Source of the DNA: Gallionellaceae bacterium
GTDB lineage: Bacteria > Pseudomonadota > Gammaproteobacteria > Burkholderiales > Gallionellaceae
Reading direction: 5' to 3'
Assembly: GCA_003151655.1 (NCBI GenBank)
Contig: PLYB01000101.1
Coordinates: 1 to 9,083, forward strand
Length of the DNA: 9,083 nucleotides
Shown here: positions 1 through 7,716 of the stretch, piece by piece
How positions within the stretch are numbered: the stretch's first letter is position 1
Layout of the letters: every line of letters begins with the position of its first letter
Translations under genes and position numbers: made by a program
Notes under the pieces: model-generated
Seen by the model: the letters and a program-made list of their open reading frames with translations, nothing else
Told to the model about the DNA's origin: nothing
The model's database searches: none

Positions 1-1260
1 GCCGATGATGGCGTGATGCCGCAAACCAAAGAAGCCATTCACCATGCCAAGGCGGCGGGCGTGCCTATCGTGGTGGCGATCACCAAGATCGACAAGCCGG
101 ATGCAAATTCCGAACGCGTGCGTCAGGAGTTGGTTGCCGAAGGCGTGGTGCCGGAAGATTGGGGTGGCGATGCGATGTTCGTGGAAGTTTCCGCCAAGAG
201 CGGGCAGGGTATCGACACTTTGCTGGAAGGTATTTTGCTGCAAGCCGAAGTGCTGGAGTTAAAAGCACCGAAAGAGGCTGCTGCCAAGGGTATCGTCATC
301 GAAGCGCGTTTGGACAAAGGCAAGGGGGCGGTCGCAACCATGCTGGTGCAGTCCGGTACGTTGAAGCGCGGCGATGCCGTGTTGGTCGGTGCCGTGTTTG
401 GACGTGTACGTGCCATGTTGGATGAGAATGGCAAGTCGATCCATCAGGCTGGCCCTTCTATTCCGGTCGAAATTCAGGGGCTGTCGGAAGTGCCGATTGC
501 AGGCGCTGATTTCATTGTGATGGCGGATGAAAAGAAGGCGCGTGAAATCGCTTTGTTCCGTCAAGGTAAGTTCCGCGACGTGAAGCTGGCAAAGCAACAG
601 GCGGCCAAGCTGGAAAATATGTTCGAGCAGATGTCCGAAGGCGAAGTGCGCACCCTGACACTGATCGTCAAGGCCGATGTACAAGGTTCTTGCGAAGCAA
701 TTGCAAGTTCACTGGACAAACTTTCCACCTCAGAAGTTAAGGTTAATGTGATCCACAGTGCGGTCGGCGGCATCACAGAGTCCGATGTCAACTTGGCACT
801 TGCCTCCAAGGCGATCATTATTGGTTTCAACTCACGCGCCGATGCGACTGCGCGTCGTTTGGCCGAGTCTTCCGGTGTTGATATACGCTACTACAACATC
901 ATTTACGCGATGGTGGATGAGATCAAGGCTGCCTTGTCGGGCATGTTGACGCCGGACAAGAAAGAAAGCGTCATCGGCATGGTGGAGATTCGTCAAGTGT
1001 TCACCATTTCCAAGGTCGGTACGATTGCGGGTTGCTACGTCACCGAAGGTATCGTCAAGCGCGGTTCGCAAGTACGCGTGCTGCGCAACAACGTGGTTAT
1101 CCACACCGGCGAACTGGACTCGCTCAAGCGTTTCAAGGACGATGTGAAAGAAGTGAAGTCGAACTTCGAATGCGGTTTGTCTTTGCGCGGCTTCAACGAT
1201 CTGGAAGTGGGCGACCAGCTTGAAGTGTTCGAAATCGTTGAGGTTGCACGCGCGTTGTAA
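1..1260 (+). CDS. infB: Translation initiation factor IF-2, C-terminal part (5' end outside window)
   Basis: IF2 is the GTPase that brings fMet-tRNA to the 30S subunit and promotes 50S joining. The reading frame is open from base 1, so the true start lies upstream; 419 codons are visible. The window opens inside the G domain at AADDGVMPQTKEA-type sequence (here ADDGVMPQTKEA), just after the G3 motif. The G4 motif reads TKID (visible codons 28-31) and G5 reads SAK (64-66). A beta-barrel domain II follows at about codons 90-180, then IF2 domain 3 at about 205-305, then the C-terminal beta-barrel that binds fMet-tRNA, ending GDQLEVFEIVEVARAL. G4 has Thr where most IF2 proteins have Asn; [NT]KxD is a permitted GTPase consensus. 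The stop codon overlaps the rbfA start by one base (TAATG), which favours translational coupling. Identity is very secure. Confidence 0.98.
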   Translation, partial: ADDGVMPQTKEAIHHAKAAGVPIVVAITKIDKPDANSERVRQELVAEGVVPEDWGGDAMFVEVSAKSGQGIDTLLEGILLQAEVLELKAPKEAAAKGIVIEARLDKGKGAVATMLVQSGTLKRGDAVLVGAVFGRVRAMLDENGKSIHQAGPSIPVEIQGLSEVPIAGADFIVMADEKKAREIALFRQGKFRDVKLAKQQAAKLENMFEQMSEGEVRTLTLIVKADVQGSCEAIASSLDKLSTSEVKVNVIHSAVGGITESDVNLALASKAIIIGFNSRADATARRLAESSGVDIRYYNIIYAMVDEIKAALSGMLTPDKKESVIGMVEIRQVFTISKVGTIAGCYVTEGIVKRGSQVRVLRNNVVIHTGELDSLKRFKDDVKEVKSNFECGLSLRGFNDLEVGDQLEVFEIVEVARAL

Positions 1261-1625
1261 TGGCTAAAGATTACGCCAGAACAGATCGCATTGCCGAACA
1301 AATTCAGCGCGACTTGGCTGATTTGCTGCGGCTGGAGGTCAAGGATCCGCGTGTGCAGAAGGTGACGATCACGGGCGTGGAAGTCACTAGCGATTATTCC
1401 CATGCCAAGGTGTTTTACACTACCTTGGATGGCACCAACAAGCAGTTGCAGGAAGGCTTGGATCGTGCGGCAGGTTTTTTGCGCAGCAAATTGGCTCACG
1501 CCATGAAGCTGCGCATCATTCCGCAGCTGCATTTTGTTTATGACGAATCCATCGAGCGCGGCTCTCATCTGTCACAACTCATAGACCAAGCGGTTGCCAG
1601 CGACGCATTGCTACCAAAAGAGTAG
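1260..1625 (+). CDS. rbfA: 30S ribosome-binding factor A
   Basis: RbfA is a small cytoplasmic assembly factor that binds the 30S subunit and helps mature the 5' end of 16S rRNA; it is also a cold-shock adaptation factor in E. coli. The 121-residue product has the usual family length. It shows the N-terminal R-x-x-R-I-A-E-Q-I-Q-type helix, the LEVKDPRV-x-x-V-T-I segment and a type II KH fold, with the Ala-x-Gly helix kink at residues 70-72 (AAG). The start ATG overlaps the infB stop by one base, and no strong Shine-Dalgarno is visible next to it, so coupling to infB is likely. The infB-rbfA-truB order is conserved across many bacteria. Confidence 0.97.
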   Translation: MAKDYARTDRIAEQIQRDLADLLRLEVKDPRVQKVTITGVEVTSDYSHAKVFYTTLDGTNKQLQEGLDRAAGFLRSKLAHAMKLRIIPQLHFVYDESIERGSHLSQLIDQAVASDALLPKE

Positions 1626-1630
1626 CAGCT

Positions 1631-2572
1631 ATGGTTCGTACTACTTGGCGTCCGCTGGATGGCGTTGTTCTGTTCGACAAACCGCTCGAATTAAGCTCCA
1701 ATAACGCACTGCAAAAAGTCCGCCGTTTATTTCAGGCGGAAAAAGCGGGCCATACCGGCACACTTGATCCGCTGGCCAGCGGACTGTTGCCTGTCTGCTT
1801 TGGTGAAGCGACCAAGTTTTCCATGGGCTTGCTGGAGGCAGACAAAACCTACCGCACGACGATCCGACTGGGACAAACTACCACTACCGGCGATGCCGAA
1901 GGTGAAGTCATTGCTTCCCGTCTGGTCAGTGTAAGCGAAGAGCAAGTACGAGAAGTACTGCAACGTTTTTGTGGCGCAATCCAGCAGCTCCCTCCCATGC
2001 ATAGCGCCCTCAAACACCAGGGCAAGCCGCTGTATGAATATATCCGCAACGGCGAAACAGTCGAACGCGCATTGCGCGATGTGTTCATCCACGACTTGCG
2101 TATGGAGCGTCTTGAAGAAAACGAACTCGACATCGTGGTGCGTTGCAGCAAAGGAACCTACGTGCGCACGCTGGGCGAAGATATTGGCCTGGCCTTGGGC
2201 TGCGGCGGCCACCTCATCGCTTTGCGCCGCACCGCGATTGCCCATTTCAATCTTGAGGATGCATATAGCTTGCCACAGTTAGCGGCGATGGACGAGCAAC
2301 AACGGGATGCTGTCATGCTGCCCTTAGACTGCATGCTGCAAGACTTCCCGGCATTAGAGCTGGATGCCACCGAATTGCAGCGCATGGCGCAAGGGCAGCG
2401 CTTGGGGAAAAACCTGGGTTTGCCGGATGGCAAGATACGCTTGTATTCATCAGGAAAATTCGTCGGAGTGGGCGAGTTGCTGGGCACCCGCTTGGCTCCC
2501 AGCAGGCTTTTGGCCAGCGTGGCCCGGAGTGCCGCAGCATTAAAATCAGAGGTTATTGATTTAGGATATTAA
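1631..2572 (+). CDS. truB: tRNA pseudouridine(55) synthase
   Basis: TruB converts uridine 55 to pseudouridine in the T-loop of tRNAs. The 313-residue product matches the usual bacterial length. The catalytic loop GHTGTLDPLASG places the nucleophilic Asp at residue 46. Tyr74 (DKTYR) and Arg179 (KGTYVRTL) fit the conserved active-site Tyr and Arg, each two positions below E. coli numbering (D48, Y76, R181). LGCGGHLIALRRT forms the conserved RNA-contacting region, and residues after about 245 form the C-terminal PUA-like domain. The gene begins 5 nt after rbfA, with an AAAGAG-like ribosome binding site inside the rbfA end. It is part of the infB-rbfA-truB transcription unit. Confidence 0.98.
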   Translation: MVRTTWRPLDGVVLFDKPLELSSNNALQKVRRLFQAEKAGHTGTLDPLASGLLPVCFGEATKFSMGLLEADKTYRTTIRLGQTTTTGDAEGEVIASRLVSVSEEQVREVLQRFCGAIQQLPPMHSALKHQGKPLYEYIRNGETVERALRDVFIHDLRMERLEENELDIVVRCSKGTYVRTLGEDIGLALGCGGHLIALRRTAIAHFNLEDAYSLPQLAAMDEQQRDAVMLPLDCMLQDFPALELDATELQRMAQGQRLGKNLGLPDGKIRLYSSGKFVGVGELLGTRLAPSRLLASVARSAAALKSEVIDLGY

Positions 2573-2578
2573 ATTAAC

Positions 2579-2608
2579 TTGAGCAGCTAGCCCATTAAAG
2601 GGTAAAAT
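2579..2608 (+). promoter_or_regulatory. Candidate sigma70 promoter upstream of rpsO
   Basis: A -35-like TTGAGC (2579-2584) and a -10-like TAAAAT (2603-2608) are separated by 18 nt. Transcription would start near 2614, giving a short leader before the rpsO ATG at 2638. E. coli rpsO also has its own promoter after truB. The call rests on sequence match and position only. Confidence 0.55.
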
Positions 2609-2637
2609 GTCGCACTTTTTTATTGGAGAGGAAGTAA

Positions 2638-2907
2638 ATGTCTATTACCACGGCACAAAAATCGCAAATCGTTGCCGATTATCAACGGGCAAAGGGCGAC
2701 ACAGGTTCCCCTGAGGTTCAAGTTGCATTGATTACTGCTCGTATCAATTACCTGACAGATCATTTTAAAGAACACAACAAAGACCATCACTCACGCCGTG
2801 GCTTATTGCGTCTGGTTAGCCGTCGTCGTAAGTTGCTCGATTATTTTAAGAGCAAAAACGAGGTCGGGTATCGTGAGCTCATCAAGCGCTTAGAGTTGCG
2901 CAAGTAA
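2638..2907 (+). CDS. rpsO: 30S ribosomal protein S15
   Basis: S15 is a primary 16S rRNA-binding protein that nucleates the 30S platform and contributes to bridge B4 with the 50S subunit. The 89-residue product has exactly the usual length. Diagnostic sequences are DTGSPEVQVALITARI, then H-x-x-D-H-H-SRRGLLRLVSRRRKLLDYF, ending RLELRK. The start is fixed by a purine-rich GGAGAGGAAG ribosome binding site just upstream of the ATG. In E. coli S15 represses its own translation through a pseudoknot in the leader; the leader predicted here is short, and I cannot see that pseudoknot with confidence. Confidence 0.98.
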   Translation: MSITTAQKSQIVADYQRAKGDTGSPEVQVALITARINYLTDHFKEHNKDHHSRRGLLRLVSRRRKLLDYFKSKNEVGYRELIKRLELRK

Positions 2908-2916
2908 TATATGACA

Positions 2917-2947
2917 GCGGGTCGCAGATGCGGCCCGCGTCGTTTTT
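2917..2947 (+). terminator. Terminator/attenuator-like hairpin between rpsO and pnp
   Basis: GCGGGTCGC (2917-2925) pairs with GCGGCCCGC (2930-2938) through nine base pairs including one G-U wobble, around the loop AGAT. A T-rich stretch follows (TTTTT at 2943-2947, then more T to 2959), offset by four bases from the stem. The placement matches the rpsO terminator of E. coli, which is only partly efficient and allows read-through into pnp. No separate promoter for pnp was convincing, so partial termination is the likely role here. Confidence 0.65.
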
Positions 2948-2968
2948 GTTGTCGTTTTTAATTCATCC

Positions 2969-3009
2969 GGCGTAGTTGCGCCATGTCATCACGAGAGAGG
3001 TCTACCTTG
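2969..3009 (+). promoter_or_regulatory. pnp leader: small hairpin, Shine-Dalgarno and TTG start
   Basis: GAGAGG at 2995-3000 sits 6 nt before a TTG at 3007, which is ideal ribosome-binding-site spacing. An in-frame ATG at 2983 lacks a comparable site and would place this purine run inside the coding region. Just upstream, GGCG (2969-2972) and CGCC (2979-2982) form a small hairpin. PNPase represses its own mRNA through the leader in E. coli after RNase III cutting; whether this small hairpin takes part is unknown. Confidence 0.6.
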
Positions 3010-5118
3010 AGTCACTATAAGAAAACGATTAGTTACGGCAAACATCAACTGACCATAGAAACAGGTGAAGTAGCTCGCCAAGCAACGGGTGCCGTGTTGG
3101 TTAGCCTGGATGATACTGTAGTGTTAGTTACCGTCGTCGGCGCAAAGAATGCGAAGGCTGAGCAAGATTTTTTCCCATTGACCGTTGATTATCAGGAACG
3201 TACTTATGCTGCGGGGAAGATTCCGGGCGGGTTCTTTAAACGTGAAGGCCGTCCAAGCGAAAAAGAAATTTTGACCTCGCGTCTGATAGATCGTCCGTTG
3301 CGTCCCTTGTTTCCTGAAAGTTTTTATAACGAAGTACAAATCGTAGCGACTGTAGTGTCGTCCGATAGCCAGATTGACTCCGATATTCCCGCAGTGATCG
3401 GTGCCTCGGCAGCGTTGGCAATATCAGGTATTCCTTTTGACGGCCCCATCGGTGCCGCACGCGTGGGTTACCTGAACGGTCAATACGTATTGAATCCAAC
3501 TGCGGACGAGTTGAAAACTTCACAGATGGATCTGGTCGTTGCGGGTACAGCGCAAGCGGTATTGATGGTTGAATCCGAAGCGCAGGAACTTTCCGAAGAA
3601 GTGATGTTGGGCGCGGTGGTGTTCGGCCATGAGCAGATGCAAGCCGTCATCAATGCCATTAACGAAATGGCCGATGCTGTTGGCAAAGATGCATGGGACT
3701 GGGAACCGGCTGCCAAGGATGAATCATTAATCGCGAAGCTGGCCGAGCTGGCAGAGAAAGACCTGCAAGCTGCGTATGCTGTACGTCAAAAACAAGAGCG
3801 TACTGTGCAAGTGAATGGTATTCGCAGCCGCGTGTTTGAAGCACTGACAGCGCAATTTCCGGATGCGTCCAAAAATCTGCTGGGCGAATTGTTCGGCGCA
3901 TTGGAAGCGAAGATCGTGCGCGGTCAAATTCTCAGTGGCGAGCCACGTATCGATGGTCGCGATACGCGCACTGTGCGTCCGATTACTATTCGCACCGGCG
4001 TATTGCCGCGTACCCACGGTTCGGCATTGTTCACTCGTGGCGAAACGCAAGCACTGGTTGTGGCAACGCTGGGCAGCATGCGCGATTCGCAAAAGATTGA
4101 TGCACTACAAGGCGAGTTTTCCGATCGCTTCATGCTGCATTACAACTTTCCTCCTTACTCGACCGGCGAAACTGGCCGTGTAGGCACACCCAAGCGTCGC
4201 GAAATCGGACATGGTCGTTTGGCTAAGCGCGCGCTGGTAGCTGCACTGCCAACTGAAGAAGAGTTCGGTTATGCCATGCGTGTGGTGTCTGAGATTACTG
4301 AGTCAAACGGCTCCAGCTCGATGGCCTCGGTGTGCGGCGGTTGTCTGGCATTGATGGATGCTGGCGTACCCGTTAAAACTCACGTTGCCGGTATCGCGAT
4401 GGGTTTGATCAAAGACGGCAATCGTTTTGCCGTGTTGACCGACATTCTGGGTGATGAAGATCATCTGGGTGATATGGACTTTAAGGTGGCGGGTTCCGAG
4501 AATGGTATCACTGCCCTGCAAATGGACATCAAGATCAACGGTATCACCAAAGAGATCATGAAGGTTGCTTTGAGCCAGGCTCGTGAAGGCCGTGTACATA
4601 TTCTCGGCATCATGAAACAAGCGATGCCGTCGGTACGTCCGGAAGTTTCCGAACATGCTCCGCGCATGCTCAAGATGAAGATCAATCCGGAAAAGATTCG
4701 CGACGTGATCGGCAAGGGCGGTGCGGTGATACGCGCATTGACCGAAGAAACCGGTACGACCATCGACATCGACGACGAAGGCAATATCACCATCTCCTGC
4801 GTCAGCGGTGAGGCGGGCGAATTGGCCAAGAAACGTATCGAAGACATCGTGGCCGAAGTCGAAGTGGGTAAGACTTACGAAGGCCCGGTGGTCAAGCTGT
4901 TGGACTTCGGTGCGATCATTAACATCCTTCCGGGTAAAGATGGTTTGCTGCATATTTCGCAAATCTCCAATGAGCGCATCGCGAATGTGTCCGACCATTT
5001 GAAAGAAGGCCAGATCGTTAAAGTGAAGGTGTTGGAAGCGGATGAAAAGGGTCGTATGCGTTTGAGCATGAAGGCGCTGCTGCCACAAGCCGAAGCTCCT
5101 GCACCTGTTGCCGAGTAA
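3007..5118 (+). CDS. pnp: Polyribonucleotide nucleotidyltransferase (PNPase)
   Basis: PNPase is a trimeric 3'-to-5' phosphorolytic exoribonuclease that releases nucleoside diphosphates and can also add tails. It works in mRNA decay, often with RNase E in the degradosome. From the chosen TTG start it is 703 residues, close to the family norm. Order: first RNase PH domain (with PGGFFKREGRPSEKEIL and SRLIDRPLRPLFP), an alpha-helical linker, then the second catalytic RNase PH domain. The second domain carries YNFPPYS (from 379), SNGSSSMAS (433-441, phosphate binding) and GDEDHLGDMDFK with D485, D491 and K493, one below E. coli D486, D492 and K494. A KH domain follows with GKGG (569-572), and an S1 domain from about 621 to 690. 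The tail is short, and rich in Ala and Pro. An ATG at 2983 would add 8 residues (MSSRERST) that do not look like the family. Confidence 0.97.
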   Translation: MSHYKKTISYGKHQLTIETGEVARQATGAVLVSLDDTVVLVTVVGAKNAKAEQDFFPLTVDYQERTYAAGKIPGGFFKREGRPSEKEILTSRLIDRPLRPLFPESFYNEVQIVATVVSSDSQIDSDIPAVIGASAALAISGIPFDGPIGAARVGYLNGQYVLNPTADELKTSQMDLVVAGTAQAVLMVESEAQELSEEVMLGAVVFGHEQMQAVINAINEMADAVGKDAWDWEPAAKDESLIAKLAELAEKDLQAAYAVRQKQERTVQVNGIRSRVFEALTAQFPDASKNLLGELFGALEAKIVRGQILSGEPRIDGRDTRTVRPITIRTGVLPRTHGSALFTRGETQALVVATLGSMRDSQKIDALQGEFSDRFMLHYNFPPYSTGETGRVGTPKRREIGHGRLAKRALVAALPTEEEFGYAMRVVSEITESNGSSSMASVCGGCLALMDAGVPVKTHVAGIAMGLIKDGNRFAVLTDILGDEDHLGDMDFKVAGSENGITALQMDIKINGITKEIMKVALSQAREGRVHILGIMKQAMPSVRPEVSEHAPRMLKMKINPEKIRDVIGKGGAVIRALTEETGTTIDIDDEGNITISCVSGEAGELAKKRIEDIVAEVEVGKTYEGPVVKLLDFGAIINILPGKDGLLHISQISNERIANVSDHLKEGQIVKVKVLEADEKGRMRLSMKALLPQAEAPAPVAE

Positions 5119-5126
5119 AAAGTGAA

Positions 5127-5159
5127 AGCTCCGCCATCAGATGATTTGATTGCGGAGTT
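5127..5159 (+). other. Imperfect hairpin in the pnp 3' untranslated region
   Basis: AGCTCCGC (5127-5134) pairs with GCGGAGTT (5152-5159, one G-U). After a C/T mismatch the stem continues with ATCA (5136-5139) against TGAT (5147-5150), around a 7-nt loop. No T-tract follows directly, so it is more likely a 3'-end stabilising or processing structure ahead of the true terminator than a terminator itself. Confidence 0.45.
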
Positions 5160-5165
5160 GGAATG

Positions 5166-5204
5166 AAAAAAAGCCCTTGTCTAAAATTTAGACAAGGGCT
5201 TTTT
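5166..5204. terminator. Bidirectional rho-independent terminator
   Basis: A near-perfect palindrome has the arm AAGCCCTTGTCTAAA (5171-5185) and its exact complement (5187-5201). It is flanked by a run of A on the left (5166-5172) and a run of T on the right (5200-5204). Read on either strand it gives a GC-containing stem followed by U residues. It lies between the pnp stop (5118) and the gspN stop (5216), which converge, so it plausibly ends both transcripts. Confidence 0.93.
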
Positions 5205-5215
5205 CATGGCATGAA

Positions 5216-5977
5216 TCAATGGGAGCGCAGCGGCACGAGTGAGAAGGTGCTAATGCCGGGGCTTTCCTGTGGCCCGAGGTGACTCAGCAATTCTCGCAAC
5301 GCTTCATTTTTTCCGTTGGACGCTTGAGCGGTGCCTTTGAAACTCAGCCCTGTCGATGCTGAGAGATGCCCCTGTCCTGCCAAAAGCAACGAGCCCGAAG
5401 TTGTACTTAATGTGATGTCCACTCCGGCGGGGGTGCTGGAAAAAATGAAATGGTAATTGCCCAAGGGGGAGATGCTGCTGAGCAACGAGCTTGCATTCAA
5501 CCAGTCGGCTGTCGCTGTGCCTTGTAATCCTTGTCTGGTAATGAATAAAGAATCGCTTTTGAATATGACTTGTCCGCGTAGCGCGGCGGGTTTTAAAAAA
5601 TCTGACGCTTCATCCAGCAAGATGGCAGGCAAAGGGATGTAGCTGTGTTGCAATTCAACTTGATCGATTGATGCGATTACAGTCATGGGCAGCGCAACTT
5701 GCTCGTTGTCCCAATTCAGTTGGATACTCAGTTTTCCAGTCAAAAGTGCCAGAGGCGCAATGTTCCAGTGTAGCGCGCTCAGTGTAATCAAGCCGCCGCT
5801 GCGTTGATGTAACACAGGATTAGCTGCGCCGTGCCAAATGGTCTCTTGCGTGTTGGCAAGTTCGATTCGACCATCGCTGGCAAACAGGAGAACTTGGCTG
5901 AGTATGCTGGCCGGAGCCGTAATGATCAGGACGATTGTATAAGTGACGAGCAGTAGCGCCCAAGTCCGTTTGCTCAT
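5216..5977 (-). CDS. gspN: Type II secretion system protein N
   Basis: GspN is an accessory component of some type II secretion systems, a bitopic inner-membrane protein whose exact role is unsettled. The product is 253 residues, the normal family length. A hydrophobic membrane segment spans about residues 6-22 after a short positively charged N-terminus, leaving most of the protein periplasmic. Family features include T-I-W-H-G-A (46-51, resembling the GTVWxGxA motif), the HW-x-x-x-PLALLTGKL stretch after residue 70, and the C-terminal LRELLSHLG block. It starts 6 nt after the gspM stop with a weak ribosome binding site, so it is probably coupled to gspM, and it ends next to the shared terminator. 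Recognition is by motif and context; GspN is weakly conserved. Confidence 0.88.
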   Translation of the reverse strand: MSKRTWALLLVTYTIVLIITAPASILSQVLLFASDGRIELANTQETIWHGAANPVLHQRSGGLITLSALHWNIAPLALLTGKLSIQLNWDNEQVALPMTVIASIDQVELQHSYIPLPAILLDEASDFLKPAALRGQVIFKSDSLFITRQGLQGTATADWLNASSLLSSISPLGNYHFIFSSTPAGVDITLSTTSGSLLLAGQGHLSASTGLSFKGTAQASNGKNEALRELLSHLGPQESPGISTFSLVPLRSH

Positions 5978-5983
5978 AAACGG

Positions 5984-6496
5984 TTACTGGATATTTCCAT
6001 TGCTTAGAGTGGCGCTGACTTTTACCATTCCGGCCTGCGGCAGCGCGCTGATTGAGATCGCGTCTGCGCGGATATGTTGTTCCTGTTCAAGCTCACGCAA
6101 CCAGCTTAGCCAGACTGCGAAATAAATTGCGTCGATGCCGATACGTGCCGCGTTGGGTTCTTGTGTATCCAAAGTCGTGATCGACGCGCGCAATTGATGG
6201 CGCGTAGCGGATTCTTCAATGCTTGATTTGATAGCCTGTGCATCTAGCGCAGCCACTTGCGGGCGATGGTGCAGCGCATCTACTTCTGTCGCCTGATCTT
6301 GTAGTCTTACAGCCTGCGCCTGCAACACCGGGAGCGTATCGTGCAGCTTGGCAACGGCGCTATGCGCGGGTTGCCATAACAGGTAATAAAATACGACAGG
6401 AAGCAGCAGAGCGTTCGCCCAAGCGATTATCTGTTTTTCTTTAGCCGGTCGGTTGTTCCAATGTTTGGAACGCAATTCTTGCCAGCGTGTTTTCAT
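5984..6496 (-). CDS. gspM: Type II secretion system protein M
   Basis: GspM is a bitopic inner-membrane protein of the secretion assembly platform. It pairs with GspL and helps connect the cytoplasmic ATPase GspE to the periplasmic pseudopilus. The product is 170 residues, typical of the family. A short cytoplasmic N-terminus with the R-P-A-K-E-K-Q-I-I motif precedes one membrane segment at about residues 23-41. A coiled-coil-prone stretch follows at about 48-75, then a C-terminal ferredoxin-like periplasmic domain ending in an AISISALPQ-x-G-x-VKVSATL strand pair. The start overlaps the gspL stop by four bases (ATGA). A strong Shine-Dalgarno, GGAGGAG, lies at 6501-6507 inside the end of gspL, six nt from the ATG, so expression is both coupled and efficient. 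Confidence 0.92.
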   Translation of the reverse strand: MKTRWQELRSKHWNNRPAKEKQIIAWANALLLPVVFYYLLWQPAHSAVAKLHDTLPVLQAQAVRLQDQATEVDALHHRPQVAALDAQAIKSSIEESATRHQLRASITTLDTQEPNAARIGIDAIYFAVWLSWLRELEQEQHIRADAISISALPQAGMVKVSATLSNGNIQ

Positions 6497-7716
6497 GACA
6501 CTCCTCCGGCTAAAATCGCCAAGCGTGTTTCAACGCCGTTTCCTGTATTGCGAATATCTCCCGGACGGATACTCAAGCCTTTACTCTGCAAGCGTTGTTT
6601 CAGCGCGATAACTTCGGCTTCGTTGCGCAGTTTTAGATCGATATCAAGCCTGCCGGATTCGTAATGCAGGCCGCTCACACTTCCAGCCGGTAACGAAGAA
6701 AGTGGGCTGGATGCCTGGTCGAGCAGGGAAATAAAATCGGCATCATCGGGTAGTCCGGCGGAGTGGCGCAACGCGGCAATGTTGCGCTGCATCTGCAACG
6801 GCGGATTGACGATGACACTGGCTTCCCCGAATGACTTGCGGAAGGTGCGCTCCATCTCCTGAGTGACAACTGTTTTCTGGTGGTTGAGCAAAGCCCATTC
6901 GATGTTTGTCCCCAAGGTTTCAATGAAAAGTGCCGCGAGCAGGATCAATGCGACAGGTTTAAATTTCGGTAGCCATTCATGCAATTTTGTTTTAGGTGCG
7001 AGCGTTCCACAAAGTAAATTCAGGGTGTCGTTTGGAATCGGCTCACTGCGCCAATCCCATCGTTCTCCACGCGATAGTTTCTCCATTAGACTTGGCCACT
7101 GCGGCAATTCATGCTGCGATGCGTCTGCGGATAAGCGGATCAGAATATCTTTCGGGGGCAAAGGCAGAGCAGCATTTAAACTCAGCGTCAGTGCAAGCGG
7201 CGGGTGTGTTTCGTCTCCATGATCCAACGCAATGCCGGATGTGGAACCGGTACGCATAAAACCTTTATTACCATCCCACACGATTACCCACGTGTCGGGA
7301 AGAAAAGCCGGTAGCAGCATTTCCGGTACAGCCCGGCGCAGGGTGATATTCGTGGAGAGGCAGGCAGAGACGATGCTTTGCAGCCATTGCTTCTCAACAA
7401 TAAACAATGAGCGCAGGCCGGACTTTTGCACAGCACCCGGTACGACATGATTATCTTCCGGGTCGGTCAATGTGTATTCCTCGGCTACAAATGGCAACGC
7501 CGCTTCCCAGCGTCGCCGCGATTGTGAGGGCATTTGCACGTTCACGCTCATTAAGCGCGTGGAGGAAATGATGGCGATATATTCGTCAGCCTTGGGTAGC
7601 GCGGCAAGAGAAGAATTCCCCGATTGCAATACGATGCCCGCATCATCGCACAGTGCCCAAGGGCAGAGTGAAGTGCTGTCATGCCAAGTGGCGGAGAAGT
7701 ATATGCGTAGCTTCAT
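6493..7716 (-). CDS. gspL: Type II secretion system protein L
   Basis: GspL anchors the secretion ATPase GspE to the inner membrane and binds GspM. The 407-residue product has the family's normal length. Residues 1 to about 245 form the actin-like cytoplasmic domain that binds GspE, with the characteristic E-E-Y-x-L-T-DPED-x-H stretch at about 79-90. One membrane segment lies at about 253-270 (VALILLAALFIETLG), followed by a helical, coiled-coil-prone stretch (275-315) and a ferredoxin-like periplasmic domain (about 325-407). The ATG has only a weak ribosome binding site. In most type II clusters gspK lies directly upstream; here the upstream neighbour is a PstS-like protein 242 nt away, so gspLMN may be transcribed from its own promoter. 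I found no strong promoter match in the gap. Confidence 0.95.
   Translation of the reverse strand: MKLRIYFSATWHDSTSLCPWALCDDAGIVLQSGNSSLAALPKADEYIAIISSTRLMSVNVQMPSQSRRRWEAALPFVAEEYTLTDPEDNHVVPGAVQKSGLRSLFIVEKQWLQSIVSACLSTNITLRRAVPEMLLPAFLPDTWVIVWDGNKGFMRTGSTSGIALDHGDETHPPLALTLSLNAALPLPPKDILIRLSADASQHELPQWPSLMEKLSRGERWDWRSEPIPNDTLNLLCGTLAPKTKLHEWLPKFKPVALILLAALFIETLGTNIEWALLNHQKTVVTQEMERTFRKSFGEASVIVNPPLQMQRNIAALRHSAGLPDDADFISLLDQASSPLSSLPAGSVSGLHYESGRLDIDLKLRNEAEVIALKQRLQSKGLSIRPGDIRNTGNGVETRLAILAGGVS

Noticed and set aside
1035..1568. Minus-strand open frame (177 codons) across the infB-rbfA junction
   Set aside because: It is antisense to two secure genes and resembles no family; treated as a shadow frame.
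2946..2978. Possible promoter for pnp (TTGTTG or TTTAAT)
   Set aside because: No partner hexamer at suitable spacing; the T-rich sequence is better explained as the tail of the rpsO terminator.
4303..5088. Long open frame (261 codons) on the minus strand opposite pnp
   Set aside because: It lies wholly antisense to the conserved catalytic, KH and S1 regions of pnp. The translation is rich in His, Gln and Phe with no recognisable motif, as expected from a codon-bias shadow.
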